Source of the DNA: an uncultured Opitutia bacterium
GTDB lineage: Bacteria; Verrucomicrobiota; Verrucomicrobiia; Opitutales; UBA953
Direction: 5' to 3'
NCBI GenBank assembly: GCA_903840355.1
Contig: CAIMFJ010000008.1
Coordinates: 62,001 to 126,000, forward strand
Length of the DNA stretch: 64,000 nt
The notes below the pieces were generated by a model. That model was not told the origin of the DNA and searched no databases. It saw nothing but the letters and a program-made list of their open reading frames with translations. Position 1 is the first letter of the stretch. Every line of letters starts with the position of its first letter. This document shows positions 34,769 to 43,247 of the stretch, one piece after another. The position numbers were made by a program, and so were the translations under genes.

Positions 34769-36004
34769 TCAACCACCGGTAAAATGCCCCTCATCGACTT
34801 CGACCGGCTCGCCGCCTGACAAATGCAAGGGTTCGCCCAAGGGCGTTTGATCATTCTTCCAAACTTCTACCGTAGCGGGAGCCTCAGGCTGAGGCGACAC
34901 CCACTGCCAACGTCCGATGCCAATAAAATCCATGGGCACCCCTTTATCAGGCGAAAGTCCTGGACCCGTCCCGCGCACGAATGGCTTATTTCCAATGCCA
35001 ATCATGAGGTTAATAATCAAAGCCGTACCACCACCAGGGGCCGACGACTCGGGGGATTCCGAGAGTGCCAACTCGTCGTTTGATTCCATCGGCAACTCTT
35101 CTTCTAAAAGTTCTTCGGTTTTTTTCTTAGCACGCGGACGACTAGCACGTGCGGGCTTCTCTACAGACTCTTCGGTCGTTTCGGGAGCGACCACAGGTGC
35201 TTCATCAGCCGGAGCTACCGTAGGCTCTGGTGTGGTTTCTACGGCTTTTTCTCCAGGCGTTTCTACGATAATAGTGGGCTTACGTTCACGCAGTTCCTGG
35301 ACCTCCGCCTGTAACTTTTCGAGCTGCTCTTCGAGCTTCGTGAGGGAACGCTCCGTGCGGGAGCTGGATTTCTTAAATTCTTCTTTTAAGTCCTGCCCGA
35401 CGGCGTGCGCCGCCGTCATGGCCTCACCTTGTGCACCCTTCACGGCCTCCACACTTTCGGCCAACTCATCCACTTCACCCACGGTCTCGCGCAAACTGGC
35501 CGCCAAGGCTTCCAATTTCTCCGTCATCAGTTCGTGAGCCTCTAAAGCATCTTGTCCCACCTTCGCCGTCTTTTCGGCAACCAGTAGTTTCTTTTCCAAC
35601 TCGGCCACCGTGGCCTTCAAAGCATTGATTTCCATCGAGGCCTTTTGGGCTAAATTAGTTACCGCCCCTTCGATGGCTTTCTGCTGCGTCAACTCGGCGT
35701 CGGCCACGCGGCGCGTCAAAGATTCTGATAAAGCCCGGGCATTATCGCGCACTTGATCAATTTCGGCCGCGAGGGCGGCCCGCAAGCGAGCCTGTTCGGC
35801 CAAGCGTTCTGCTTTGCTCCCTTGATCCAACATCACGGGAACCACGACAATCAACCCAGCCCCCATAATCCCCAAGAAAGCCAAGGTCGCTTCCCAGCCA
35901 TCTTTCGGGTTAAAGCCGACACACAAAATCCCGAGCACCGCAATGAAGTCGGCCGCCACGAGAAACCATTTTTCTTTTAGAAGATTTTTGAGGTCGCGCT
36001 GCAT
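34769..36004 (-). CDS. Membrane-anchored coiled-coil protein with C-terminal beta domain
   Basis: A 411-residue protein with four regions: two N-terminal helices (WFLVAADFIAVLGILCVGF; ATLAFLGIMGAGLIVVVPVM), a long coiled coil of about 170 residues (heptads from GSKAERLAEQARLRAALAAE through LEEQLEKLQAEVQELRERK), an acidic/Pro linker with a basic patch RASRPRAKKK, and a compact C-terminal domain (LIINLMIGIGNKPFVRG, FIGIGRWQWVSP) that looks like a small beta sandwich. I recall such terminal domains in other verrucomicrobial proteins but know no function. It lies 12 bases after trpS and 3 before the secreted protein. Confidence 0.75.
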   Translation of the reverse strand: MQRDLKNLLKEKWFLVAADFIAVLGILCVGFNPKDGWEATLAFLGIMGAGLIVVVPVMLDQGSKAERLAEQARLRAALAAEIDQVRDNARALSESLTRRVADAELTQQKAIEGAVTNLAQKASMEINALKATVAELEKKLLVAEKTAKVGQDALEAHELMTEKLEALAASLRETVGEVDELAESVEAVKGAQGEAMTAAHAVGQDLKEEFKKSSSRTERSLTKLEEQLEKLQAEVQELRERKPTIIVETPGEKAVETTPEPTVAPADEAPVVAPETTEESVEKPARASRPRAKKKTEELLEEELPMESNDELALSESPESSAPGGGTALIINLMIGIGNKPFVRGTGPGLSPDKGVPMDFIGIGRWQWVSPQPEAPATVEVWKNDQTPLGEPLHLSGGEPVEVDEGHFTGG

Positions 36005-36016
36005 GGGAGAAAAGGA

Positions 36017-37036
36017 TCAGCGAGGTCGTTCGACAAAGCCAACTTTGCGATAAACCTTCGATAAAGTGCGGTAAGCCGTGGCCTGCGCTTGGTCGGCGCC
36101 CGCCTTAAAAATGCGGCCTAACTCGGTGCGATCCTGCACCAAAGCCTCGTAACGCAAGCGCACGGGGTCGAGCTTCGCAATCACCGCCTCGGCGACCGCT
36201 TTCTTGAAATCACCGTACCCCTTACCAGCGAACTCACTCTCCAGCACCGCAACCTCGCGGCCGGTGCAGGCCGACATGATGGACAGCAAATTAGTCACAC
36301 CAGGCTTATCGGGACCCGCTTGCACGACCGAGCCCGAATCTGTCACCGCCGACATAATCTTCTTCCGAATCTCTTCGGGGCGATCCGTGATAAAGACCGT
36401 CGCCGCATGATTGGGGTCAGATTTTGACATCTTAGCCGTAGGGTCCTGTAAGGACATAATGCGCGAGCCTACTTTGGCAATGAAAGGTTCGGGCACCTTA
36501 AACGTATCGGAGTAGCGATGGTTAAACTTTTCAGCCAAATCCCGGGCCAACTCCAAGTGCTGCTTTTGGTCATCCCCGACGGGCACTAAAGAAGCATTAT
36601 ACAGTAAAATGTCGGCCGCCATCAGGACGGGGTAAAACAGTAAGCCCGCATCCACGGACTCTTGCTTCCGCGACTTATCCTTAAACTGCGTCATGCGCTC
36701 TAACTGACCCAAGGGGCACAAACAGCCCAACACCCAAGCCAACTCCGTATGCCCGATCACGTGAGATTGGACAAAAAGGCGGCTCTTAGCGGGGTCGAGA
36801 CCGCACGCCACATACTGGGCTAGGCAATTATAGGTATTCTCCCGAAGTTGGGCGGGGACGGGGGGGACCGTGATGGCATGCTGGTCCACGATGCCAAAGT
36901 AGCATTCGTAATCGTCCTGCATCCGACCCCAATTCAAGACCGCCCCTAGGTAATTCCCTAAGTGAAGCCGCCCGGTAGGCTGGGCACAGGTCAGCACCAC
37001 GGGCTTAGCAGGCTTTTTTTCGCTAGTTTCGCTCAT
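36017..37036 (-). CDS. trpS: Tryptophanyl-tRNA synthetase
   Basis: Class I synthetase, 339 aa. HIGH-type motif PTGRLHLGNYLGA, tryptophan pocket DQHAIT, the helix VLMAADILLYNASLVPVGDD and the KMSKS loop TAKMSKSDPN are all intact. Start at 37036 (MSETSEKKPAKP) is preferred over 37057 since it is the last Met before the conserved VLTCAQPTG. It heads an operon with two proteins of unknown function that have nothing obvious to do with translation. Confidence 0.95.
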   Translation of the reverse strand: MSETSEKKPAKPVVLTCAQPTGRLHLGNYLGAVLNWGRMQDDYECYFGIVDQHAITVPPVPAQLRENTYNCLAQYVACGLDPAKSRLFVQSHVIGHTELAWVLGCLCPLGQLERMTQFKDKSRKQESVDAGLLFYPVLMAADILLYNASLVPVGDDQKQHLELARDLAEKFNHRYSDTFKVPEPFIAKVGSRIMSLQDPTAKMSKSDPNHAATVFITDRPEEIRKKIMSAVTDSGSVVQAGPDKPGVTNLLSIMSACTGREVAVLESEFAGKGYGDFKKAVAEAVIAKLDPVRLRYEALVQDRTELGRIFKAGADQAQATAYRTLSKVYRKVGFVERPR

Positions 37037-37099
37037 TCCGATACCCCAGCGTGGCAAGGGACTCGGCAGGCTTCAAGCGGATTGGGCAGTCGGTGACGC

Positions 37100-37128
37100 T
37101 TGAAATTAACTAATCTCACCTTTAAACA
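37100..37128 (+). promoter_or_regulatory. Candidate promoter of mscS
   Basis: TTGAAA (37100-37105, 5 of 6 matches to the -35), a 17-base spacer, then TAAACA (37123-37128). The ATG is 18 bases downstream of the -10. Confidence 0.4.
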
Positions 37129-37146
37129 GGCTGACGCTCCCCTCCC

Positions 37147-38274
37147 ATGTTCCTCTCGCAAGCCGCCAACCCCCTAAATGCCGAAGCGGACAAACTGATT
37201 AAGGACTACGACTTAATTGTGCAAACCATCCAGGGCGACTTCACCCTGATAAAAGAGGCTGCGCTCTGGATTGGGGTGGCTCTTGTCGCCGGCTGGCTGA
37301 GCAAAAAGTTTTTAGCATGGATTGCGCCTAAATTCCCCGCCAGTCCGATAGCCCAAGCGGCGATTCATTCAGCGGGTAAAGCCCTGCAATTACTCATTCC
37401 AGCTTACACCTTATTTTTCTTTTTTAATAACGCCAACCTACAGGACACCCTAAAGAGTTTAGTCACTACTGAACAGCTGACCGACATTAAAAAGGTGGTC
37501 AGCATCATCGTCTGGACGGCGAACTTCTTCACCCTGTACCACTTTGTGGCTTGGCCGATTGCCTGGGCCAAAAAATTGGCCGAGCATACCGAAAATAAAC
37601 TCGATGACGTCTTAGTGCCCATGCTCGGCACCGCCAGCCGGGCTTTAGTGGTTGTTTTAGGTATCATCAAAGCGGTGGCCATCATCGACCCCACGATGGT
37701 GAACGCCTTCTTAGCCCTTTTAGGTTCAGGTGGTATTGCTATCGGTTTGGCCTCGCAAGACACCCTGAAAAACACCTTCGGGGCTATCATGCTGATCATT
37801 GATCAGCCTTTTATTATTGGGGACTTCATCAACACGGGCGCCCATGAAGGCCAAGTTGAATCACTCGGCCTCCGTTCTACGACCTTAGTCTTACTCGATG
37901 GTCAACGCCTCACGATTCCGAATAGCGACTTGGCCAATCGGCCCATCGTAAACATCACCCGTCGCGACTTTATCCGCGTGCAAGATGTAATCCACCTGGA
38001 GATGAACACGTCTTCCGAAGACGCAAAACAAGCCTTGAAAATCGTGCGCGAGTTAATGTCTAATCATGAAGGCTATGACCCTCGTCACCCACCGATGGCT
38101 CATATTCAAGAATTCAGCGATTGGGCGGTTAACCTTCGCATCATGTATTGGTACCACCCTGCCGATGGTGCCAAACAATTGGAGTATAACCAACGCCTCA
38201 TCCTGCAAATCATCGAAAGCCTCCAACAAGCAGGCATCCGCTTAGCAGCCCAAGGTCTCCCTCAAAAAACTTAA
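37147..38274 (+). CDS. MscS-family mechanosensitive ion channel
   Basis: A 375-residue inner-membrane channel with about five helices. The pore helix and beta-domain junction ALLGSGGIAIGLASQDTLKN ... GAIMLIIDQPFIIGDFI is the MscS signature, followed by the cytoplasmic beta domain (VESLGLRSTTLVLLDGQRL, IPNSDLANRPIVN). N-terminal helices are additional to the minimal MscS. It releases solutes on hypo-osmotic shock or may have a specialised conductance. The leader cgctcccctccc is a pure pyrimidine tract with one G and no Shine-Dalgarno site. gldA-like ATPase follows 11 bases later. Confidence 0.92.
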   Translation: MFLSQAANPLNAEADKLIKDYDLIVQTIQGDFTLIKEAALWIGVALVAGWLSKKFLAWIAPKFPASPIAQAAIHSAGKALQLLIPAYTLFFFFNNANLQDTLKSLVTTEQLTDIKKVVSIIVWTANFFTLYHFVAWPIAWAKKLAEHTENKLDDVLVPMLGTASRALVVVLGIIKAVAIIDPTMVNAFLALLGSGGIAIGLASQDTLKNTFGAIMLIIDQPFIIGDFINTGAHEGQVESLGLRSTTLVLLDGQRLTIPNSDLANRPIVNITRRDFIRVQDVIHLEMNTSSEDAKQALKIVRELMSNHEGYDPRHPPMAHIQEFSDWAVNLRIMYWYHPADGAKQLEYNQRLILQIIESLQQAGIRLAAQGLPQKT

Positions 38275-38285
38275 CTTTCCTACTT

Positions 38286-38990
38286 ATGGCCCTCATCGAA
38301 GCAAAAAAACTCTTCAAATCCTACGGTGCCATTCGAGCCGTGAACGACGTCTCCTTTGCCGTGAATCGCGGCGAGGTCGTTGGCTTCCTCGGACCTAATG
38401 GCGCTGGTAAATCAACCACCATGAAACTGCTCACGGGACACCTCCGGGCCGACAGCGGCCAAGCGGTCGTGGCTGGATTCGACGTGGCCGAAGAGCCCGT
38501 CCTCGCCAAAAAGCACTTGGGCTACTCGCCCGAAGGTGCTCCAGCTTACGGTGAAATGACCGTGCGGGAATTCCTGCGTTTTGCAGCCGACCTCCGCGGT
38601 TTGAGCGACCCCGCTGAAAAGGTAAAAAGTACTTTAGAACTCTGCCGCCTTACCTCGGTCGCCGCCCAAAACATCGACACCCTCTCTAAAGGTTACCGGA
38701 TGCGCGTGGGTTTTGCCCAAGCGGTCATCCATGACCCCGATGTGTTGATCTTAGACGAACCGACGGATGGCTTAGACCCGAACCAGAAGTTTGAAGTCCG
38801 CCGGATTCTCAAAGACATGGCAGCCCGTAAAGCCGTAATCGTCTCCACCCACATTCTTGAAGAAGTGGGCGAACTCTGCACCCGGGTCATCGTCATCGCT
38901 CAAGGGGGTATTCGCTGCGATGAATCACGCGAAAAGTTCCTCCAACGCGGCACCGACCTCAACCAAGTCTTCCGTCAACTCACCGCCTAA
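38286..38990 (+). CDS. ABC-2 type ATPase (GldA-like)
   Basis: A 234-residue ATP-binding protein. Walker A GPNGAGKST, Q-loop near YSPEGAPAYGEMT, signature LSKGYRMRVGFAQA with Lys in the third position as in GldA-like ATPases, Walker B VLILDEPTDGLDPNQ, and switch His in STHILEEV. It drives the permease encoded 15 bases downstream. Together with GldF-, GldG-like and DUF4340 proteins it forms the gldA/F/G-type cluster found widely outside gliding bacteria, whose substrate is unknown. Confidence 0.92.
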   Translation: MALIEAKKLFKSYGAIRAVNDVSFAVNRGEVVGFLGPNGAGKSTTMKLLTGHLRADSGQAVVAGFDVAEEPVLAKKHLGYSPEGAPAYGEMTVREFLRFAADLRGLSDPAEKVKSTLELCRLTSVAAQNIDTLSKGYRMRVGFAQAVIHDPDVLILDEPTDGLDPNQKFEVRRILKDMAARKAVIVSTHILEEVGELCTRVIVIAQGGIRCDESREKFLQRGTDLNQVFRQLTA

Positions 38991-39005
38991 TTCTTTTATA
39001 AAACC

Positions 39006-39770
39006 ATGTCCGACACTACTACTCCGGTCTCGCCCTCCAACAGCTTCGCGGCGTTTGGGGCGATCTTTCGCCGTGAATTCGCGGGCTATTTCCGCACGCC
39101 CTTGGCGTACGTCTTCCTCGCGGTCTTCAACGCGTTTGCCATCTCCTTAGCCTTCTTCGTGGGCAATCTCTACGAATCGGGCATCGCCAGCCTGGATCGT
39201 TTCTTCCTCTACCACCCTTGGCTCTGGGCCTTCCTCGCTCCAGCAGCCGGAGCTCGCCTTTGGGCTGAAGAACGTCGTCAAGGGACCCTGGAATTGCTCT
39301 TAACGTGGCCTATCACGGTCTGGCAAACGGCACTCGGCAAATTCCTCGCCGCCTGGGCCTTCCTGGCCTGTGCGTTGCTCATGACCCTTCCTATCGCCTT
39401 TACAGTGGGCTGGCTCGGTTCTCCCGATTGGGGCGTGATCCTTTCGGGTTACTTAGGCTCGCTACTCTGCGCTGGGGCTTGCTTAGGCATCGCCGCGATT
39501 GCGTCTTCGCTGACGCGCAGCCAAGTCATCGCCTTCGTCACAGGCTTCCTCGCTTGCTTCTTACTCGTGCTCGTTGGCTACGGCGTCCTCGACGAACTAC
39601 TGTCCGGAGCGTTGAGCTCTGGAACCGTCGACGAGATTCGTCGCCTGGGTCTCTGGCGCAACTTGGAGCCGTTTACCTTGGGCCTGCTCGATGCTCGCCC
39701 GGCCGCTTACTTCCTCTCCGTGGCCTTTGCCGGCCTTGGACTAAGCACCCTCATTGTCGAACGCCGCTAA
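39006..39770 (+). CDS. ABC-2 type permease (GldF-like)
   Basis: A 254-residue membrane protein with six predicted helices. The N-terminus IFRREFAGYFRTPLAYVFLAV and the stretch FLAPAAGARLWAEERRQGTLELLLTWPITV are typical of ABC-2 permeases of the GldF/CcmB-like kind. It forms the channel with the preceding ATPase. The gap to the GldG-like gene is 21 bases. Direction of transport and cargo are unknown; in Bacteroidetes GldAFG is involved in gliding/secretion, but no other gliding gene is present here. Confidence 0.9.
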   Translation: MSDTTTPVSPSNSFAAFGAIFRREFAGYFRTPLAYVFLAVFNAFAISLAFFVGNLYESGIASLDRFFLYHPWLWAFLAPAAGARLWAEERRQGTLELLLTWPITVWQTALGKFLAAWAFLACALLMTLPIAFTVGWLGSPDWGVILSGYLGSLLCAGACLGIAAIASSLTRSQVIAFVTGFLACFLLVLVGYGVLDELLSGALSSGTVDEIRRLGLWRNLEPFTLGLLDARPAAYFLSVAFAGLGLSTLIVERR

Positions 39771-39791
39771 CCCTCAGCAGCCCTTACTAAT

Positions 39792-41690
39792 ATGTCTCGC
39801 TCTCAAGCCTTCTTAGCCGCTTTTGCCGTCTTGGCCGCGGCGTTTTTCACCAACCTGCTCTTCAGCGCCTTCACGGTGCGCTCTGATTTCACCGAGGATA
39901 AAACGTTCACCCTCTCGACGGGTTCGAACAAGATCCTGAGTAAATTAGATGAGCCCGTGACGTTGGAATTCTTCGTCAGTCGCTCCGACGTAAAACTGCG
40001 TCCTTACCTGGAAAGCTACTCGCGCCGCGTGGAAACGTTGCTCCGCGAATACGCCCGGGCTTCTAATGGAAAATTAAAACTAGTTATCACGGACCCACGT
40101 CCTGACACCAAGGAAGAACAACGGGCCCAGCGCCATGGCATCAGTGGCATGCGTGCCGCCCAAGGGAATGCTTACTTGGGTTTAACGGCCCAACAAGCCG
40201 ACACCGTCAAAGCCATCACCAACCTAGACCCCAGTCGCGAGAAATTCTTGGAGTATGATATTTCCAAATTAATCGCTTCGGTCTCGCGCTTGGAACGTCC
40301 GAAATTGGCCATCATCAGCACGCTGGCGATTACCAACGAAACGCCTCCTGGTGGTGAACAACAACCCGGCCCCGCCGACTTCTTGTTAGCAGAATTGGGT
40401 CAAACATTCGAAGTGGTGACGCTCAACAATCAAGCCTCAGAATTGCCTAAGGGCACGGCGGTAGTCGCCTTGATCCACCCTCACCACCTTTCGGATAAAT
40501 TGGCCTACGCGGTCGATCAATTCCTCCTCAACGGCGGCTCAGTGTTTGCGGCGATTGACCCGCTCTCGCGCTTCCAAAAATTCCAACAAGGTAGCATGCC
40601 CTTCATGGTCGCACCGATGGCACTGGGTGCTTCGAGCGATCCTGCCCTGCTACGGGCGTGGGGCGTGAATGTCGACGTCGATGCCGTGACTGGCGATGGT
40701 GCTAGTTCCGTCGCCATCCGCGGTTCGCGCGGCGATCCCGTCCAATACCAACCCGCCTTCTCCGTAGGTGCGGACGGCTTCTCCAAAGAGTCGCCCCTGA
40801 CGGCTGACTTACGCGAATTGGCTTTCATGGAAGCGGGTGCCATCTCTCTCGTTTCTGGTGCGGAAACCCGTCTCAAACTTGAACCACTCGTTAAACTGAA
40901 CAGTCGCCAAGCTGGTGCGGTAGCAACGACGACGGCTAATGCAGGTCCGTTTGAAAAAGTGGCCTTGGGCTTTACCGCCGATGGTCGCGAGCGCATCCTT
41001 GTCGCCTCGGTCACCGGGAAATTTGTCACCGCCTTCCCCAAGGGTGCTCCAGTTGAGGCTCCGAAGGCTGACGCCAAACCTGGCGAAGCCCCTAAGCCTG
41101 CTGCCCCTGCCGGCCCCCACCTCGCTGAATCCATCAAGCCTGGTCGCTTATTCGTAGTCGCTGACTCGGACTTCATGCTCGACCCCTTCACCGTGCGCCA
41201 ACGCCAAATGAACGGTCAAGTGGTCATGGAAGCAATCAACGACAACTTGAACTTCGTCTTGAGCTCGATGGAAACCTTAGGCGGTAGCGACGAACTGGTT
41301 TCGTTGCGCTCCAAGGGTAAATCCATGCGCCCCTTCACGGTCGTGCTAAACCTCGAGCGAGCCGCCCAAATGCGCTACCAAGCGAAATTGGACGAAATCG
41401 AAAAGAAACTCGAAGAAGCCAACACCAAGATTTCCGAGTTGTCCCGCCGCACGGGCACGGACCCCACGAAGGGCTTAGTCATCACGCCCGAGATGCAGCG
41501 CGAAATCGAAAAATTCCAAGCAGAAGCTGAAAAGTTAACGGATGAGCGTCGCGAAATTCGTCGTAGTCTCAATGACGACGTGAACTCGCTCGGTCGCCGT
41601 CTCGCCGTACTCAACCTGCTTATCGGTCCCGCCGTCGCGGCCCTCTTCGGCTTGCTCTACACCCTCGCGCGTCGTCGCAAAGTTTCGTAA
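39792..41690 (+). CDS. GldG-like auxiliary ABC-transport protein
   Basis: A 632-residue protein with an N-terminal membrane helix (FLAAFAVLAAAFFTNLLFS), a GldG/ABC-transport auxiliary domain in the periplasm (FTEDKTFTLSTGSNKILSKL; EFFVSRSDVKLRPYLESYSR; VFAAIDPLSRF), an Ala/Pro/Lys-rich low-complexity insert (VEAPKADAKPGEAPKPAAPA) within the second domain, a coiled coil (LDEIEKKLEEANTKISELS) and a C-terminal helix (LNLLIGPAVAALFGLLYTLA). The fold partly resembles intraflagellar-transport/GldG domains. It is anchored at both ends, as usual for the family. Stop is 5 bases from the DUF4340 gene. Confidence 0.88.
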   Translation: MSRSQAFLAAFAVLAAAFFTNLLFSAFTVRSDFTEDKTFTLSTGSNKILSKLDEPVTLEFFVSRSDVKLRPYLESYSRRVETLLREYARASNGKLKLVITDPRPDTKEEQRAQRHGISGMRAAQGNAYLGLTAQQADTVKAITNLDPSREKFLEYDISKLIASVSRLERPKLAIISTLAITNETPPGGEQQPGPADFLLAELGQTFEVVTLNNQASELPKGTAVVALIHPHHLSDKLAYAVDQFLLNGGSVFAAIDPLSRFQKFQQGSMPFMVAPMALGASSDPALLRAWGVNVDVDAVTGDGASSVAIRGSRGDPVQYQPAFSVGADGFSKESPLTADLRELAFMEAGAISLVSGAETRLKLEPLVKLNSRQAGAVATTTANAGPFEKVALGFTADGRERILVASVTGKFVTAFPKGAPVEAPKADAKPGEAPKPAAPAGPHLAESIKPGRLFVVADSDFMLDPFTVRQRQMNGQVVMEAINDNLNFVLSSMETLGGSDELVSLRSKGKSMRPFTVVLNLERAAQMRYQAKLDEIEKKLEEANTKISELSRRTGTDPTKGLVITPEMQREIEKFQAEAEKLTDERREIRRSLNDDVNSLGRRLAVLNLLIGPAVAALFGLLYTLARRRKVS

Positions 41691-41695
41691 ACGCC

Positions 41696-42739
41696 ATGCG
41701 TACTAAAAACCTCCTCATTGGGACCCTCGTCCTGGGCCTTGCCGCCCTCAGCGCGGTTTACTTCCATCAGGAAGCCCCCGCGAGTGCTCCTGTCAAAAAA
41801 CCCCTCATCCCACTCGACACCTTAAAGAACCTCCAATCTTTAAGCATCAAAGCAAACAATCGCTCGGTGACGGTGATGTTGGAAAGCGATGGGACTTGGG
41901 CGGTGAAAGAAAAGTTTGGCTTGCCGGTCGATGTTGAAAACCGCCTGCAACCCTTACTGCTCTCGCTGCAAAAAGCCGAGAACCTCGGCATGCTCACGGC
42001 GAACCCCAAGCGCTTAGAAAAACTCGGTCTCGCTGATTCTTCCCTGACGTTAAAAGCCAAAGAAGGCAACGCGTTGGTGCTGGAAATCGGCAAACCCACC
42101 GATGATGGCGCTGGCAGTTCGGCTCGCTGGCAAGGTGAGCCCCAAGCGATTCGCACGAGCTTCCAAGGCTATTTGGAATCGGATCCGACCGCATGGATGG
42201 ACCCCGTACTCTGGAATGTAAAAGCGGAAGAAATCAAAGCCTTCCACTTCACTTTTGCGGACGGCAAGCTGGACTTCGCTCGCGCAGAAAAAGGCAAGCC
42301 CTTCACCGGTAAAGAAGGCTCGGTGCTCGAAGAACTGGCGAACAACCTCTCGGTTCTCCGCATTCAAGACGCCGTGGCCAAGGATGACAAAGATGCCGTG
42401 AAGGCTTTCGCCAAAACGTGGTCCATCCAAGTGGAGTTGTTTGATGGTGCTAAATTAACCGCCACTTTTGCCAAACTCACAGGAGCTACGCCCAACGAAA
42501 TGCCCAAACTTTTCGTGCGGGCTCAACATTCAGACGCCAAGCACAAGACCAACCTCGTGGGCGCGAAGGCTGAGTTCCAAGCCCCCTCGTGGCTGGCCGA
42601 ACAAATCCCCGACTCCTTGGCGGACTTCAAAAAGAAGGTAGAGCCTCCAGCCGCTAAACCTGGCGAAAACACCCCCAATTCGGGCCCCGTTATCAACTTC
42701 GGAGCCCCGGGAGGTGCCCCGATTCCGCTCGGGAAGTAA
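41696..42739 (+). CDS. DUF4340 domain protein
   Basis: A 347-residue membrane-anchored protein: one N-terminal helix (NLLIGTLVLGLAALSAVYF), then a beta-rich periplasmic region of two DUF4340-type repeats (SLSIKANNRSVTVMLESDGT; KLGLADSSLTLKAKEGN) and a Pro/Gly-rich C-terminal tail (KPGENTPNSGPVINFGAPGG). DUF4340 genes recurrently follow gldG-like genes, so the protein is probably a periplasmic subunit of the same export complex. It is the last gene of the operon and is followed by a strong terminator. Confidence 0.88.
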   Translation: MRTKNLLIGTLVLGLAALSAVYFHQEAPASAPVKKPLIPLDTLKNLQSLSIKANNRSVTVMLESDGTWAVKEKFGLPVDVENRLQPLLLSLQKAENLGMLTANPKRLEKLGLADSSLTLKAKEGNALVLEIGKPTDDGAGSSARWQGEPQAIRTSFQGYLESDPTAWMDPVLWNVKAEEIKAFHFTFADGKLDFARAEKGKPFTGKEGSVLEELANNLSVLRIQDAVAKDDKDAVKAFAKTWSIQVELFDGAKLTATFAKLTGATPNEMPKLFVRAQHSDAKHKTNLVGAKAEFQAPSWLAEQIPDSLADFKKKVEPPAAKPGENTPNSGPVINFGAPGGAPIPLGK

Positions 42740-42761
42740 GCCACTCCCTCAGGTCGCTGAC

Positions 42762-42794
42762 AAAAGCCCTTGCCTCCCACGGCAAGGGCTTTTT
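42762..42794 (+). terminator. Intrinsic terminator of the GldAFG-DUF4340 cluster
   Basis: A 13-bp stem aaaagcccttgcc/ggcaagggctttt (42762-42774 with 42781-42793, loop tcccac), T run to 42794. nuoA starts 12 bases later. Confidence 0.9.
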
Positions 42795-42806
42795 CGTAAA
42801 AGCGTC

Positions 42807-43199
42807 ATGGTACTCGCCGACAGCCAATCCCTCCAAACCTACTTGCCCGTCTTGGTGCAAGTCGTGCTTGGCATCTCGATCCCGGCGGGCGTCCTCATCG
42901 CTAGTCACCTGTTCGGCCAACGCGCCAAAGGAAATTATATTAAAGATAAAGCCTACGAGTGCGGGCTTCCCATGGAAGGTAAGCCCCACCCTCGTTTCGC
43001 GGTGAAGTTCTACGTCACGGCCATGCTCTTTATCTTGTTTGATATCGAAGTGGTCTTCCTCGTTCCTTGGGCCTTAGTTTACCGTGAGTTCTTAGCCACG
43101 GGCATTGCTATCACCGCCGCGACGGCCGTCTTTTTAGGAGTCCTGATTTTGGGTTTAGTCTACGAGTTTAAGCGCGGCGCCTTGGACTGGGAAAAGTAA
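42807..43199 (+). CDS. nuoA: NADH-quinone oxidoreductase subunit A
   Basis: Membrane subunit of complex I, 130 aa, three helices. The conserved loop KAYECGLPMEGKPHPRFAVK and helix 2 YVTAMLFILFDIEVVFLVPW are unmistakable. Start at 42807 because it is the last Met before the first helix and lies just past the terminator. The expected downstream nuoB, C and D are absent: two unrelated small membrane proteins follow. It is therefore a detached nuoA, either the genome's only copy or a second one. Confidence 0.94.
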   Translation: MVLADSQSLQTYLPVLVQVVLGISIPAGVLIASHLFGQRAKGNYIKDKAYECGLPMEGKPHPRFAVKFYVTAMLFILFDIEVVFLVPWALVYREFLATGIAITAATAVFLGVLILGLVYEFKRGALDWEK

Positions 43200-43247
43200 A
43201 TCGTCTAAAAGTAGGCAACCTTTTCGCGGGTTTGGGGTTTCAAAGGT

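Noticed and set aside
34917-35537. Long plus-strand Ser/Thr-rich reading frame (206 codons)
   Set aside because: It is antisense to the low-complexity coiled-coil and linker part of the membrane protein at 34769-36004; its composition mirrors that region and it has no recognisable domain.
40517-41191. Minus-strand reading frame of 224 codons
   Set aside because: Antisense to the GldG-like gene, no start context, no domain; the sense gene is clearly real.
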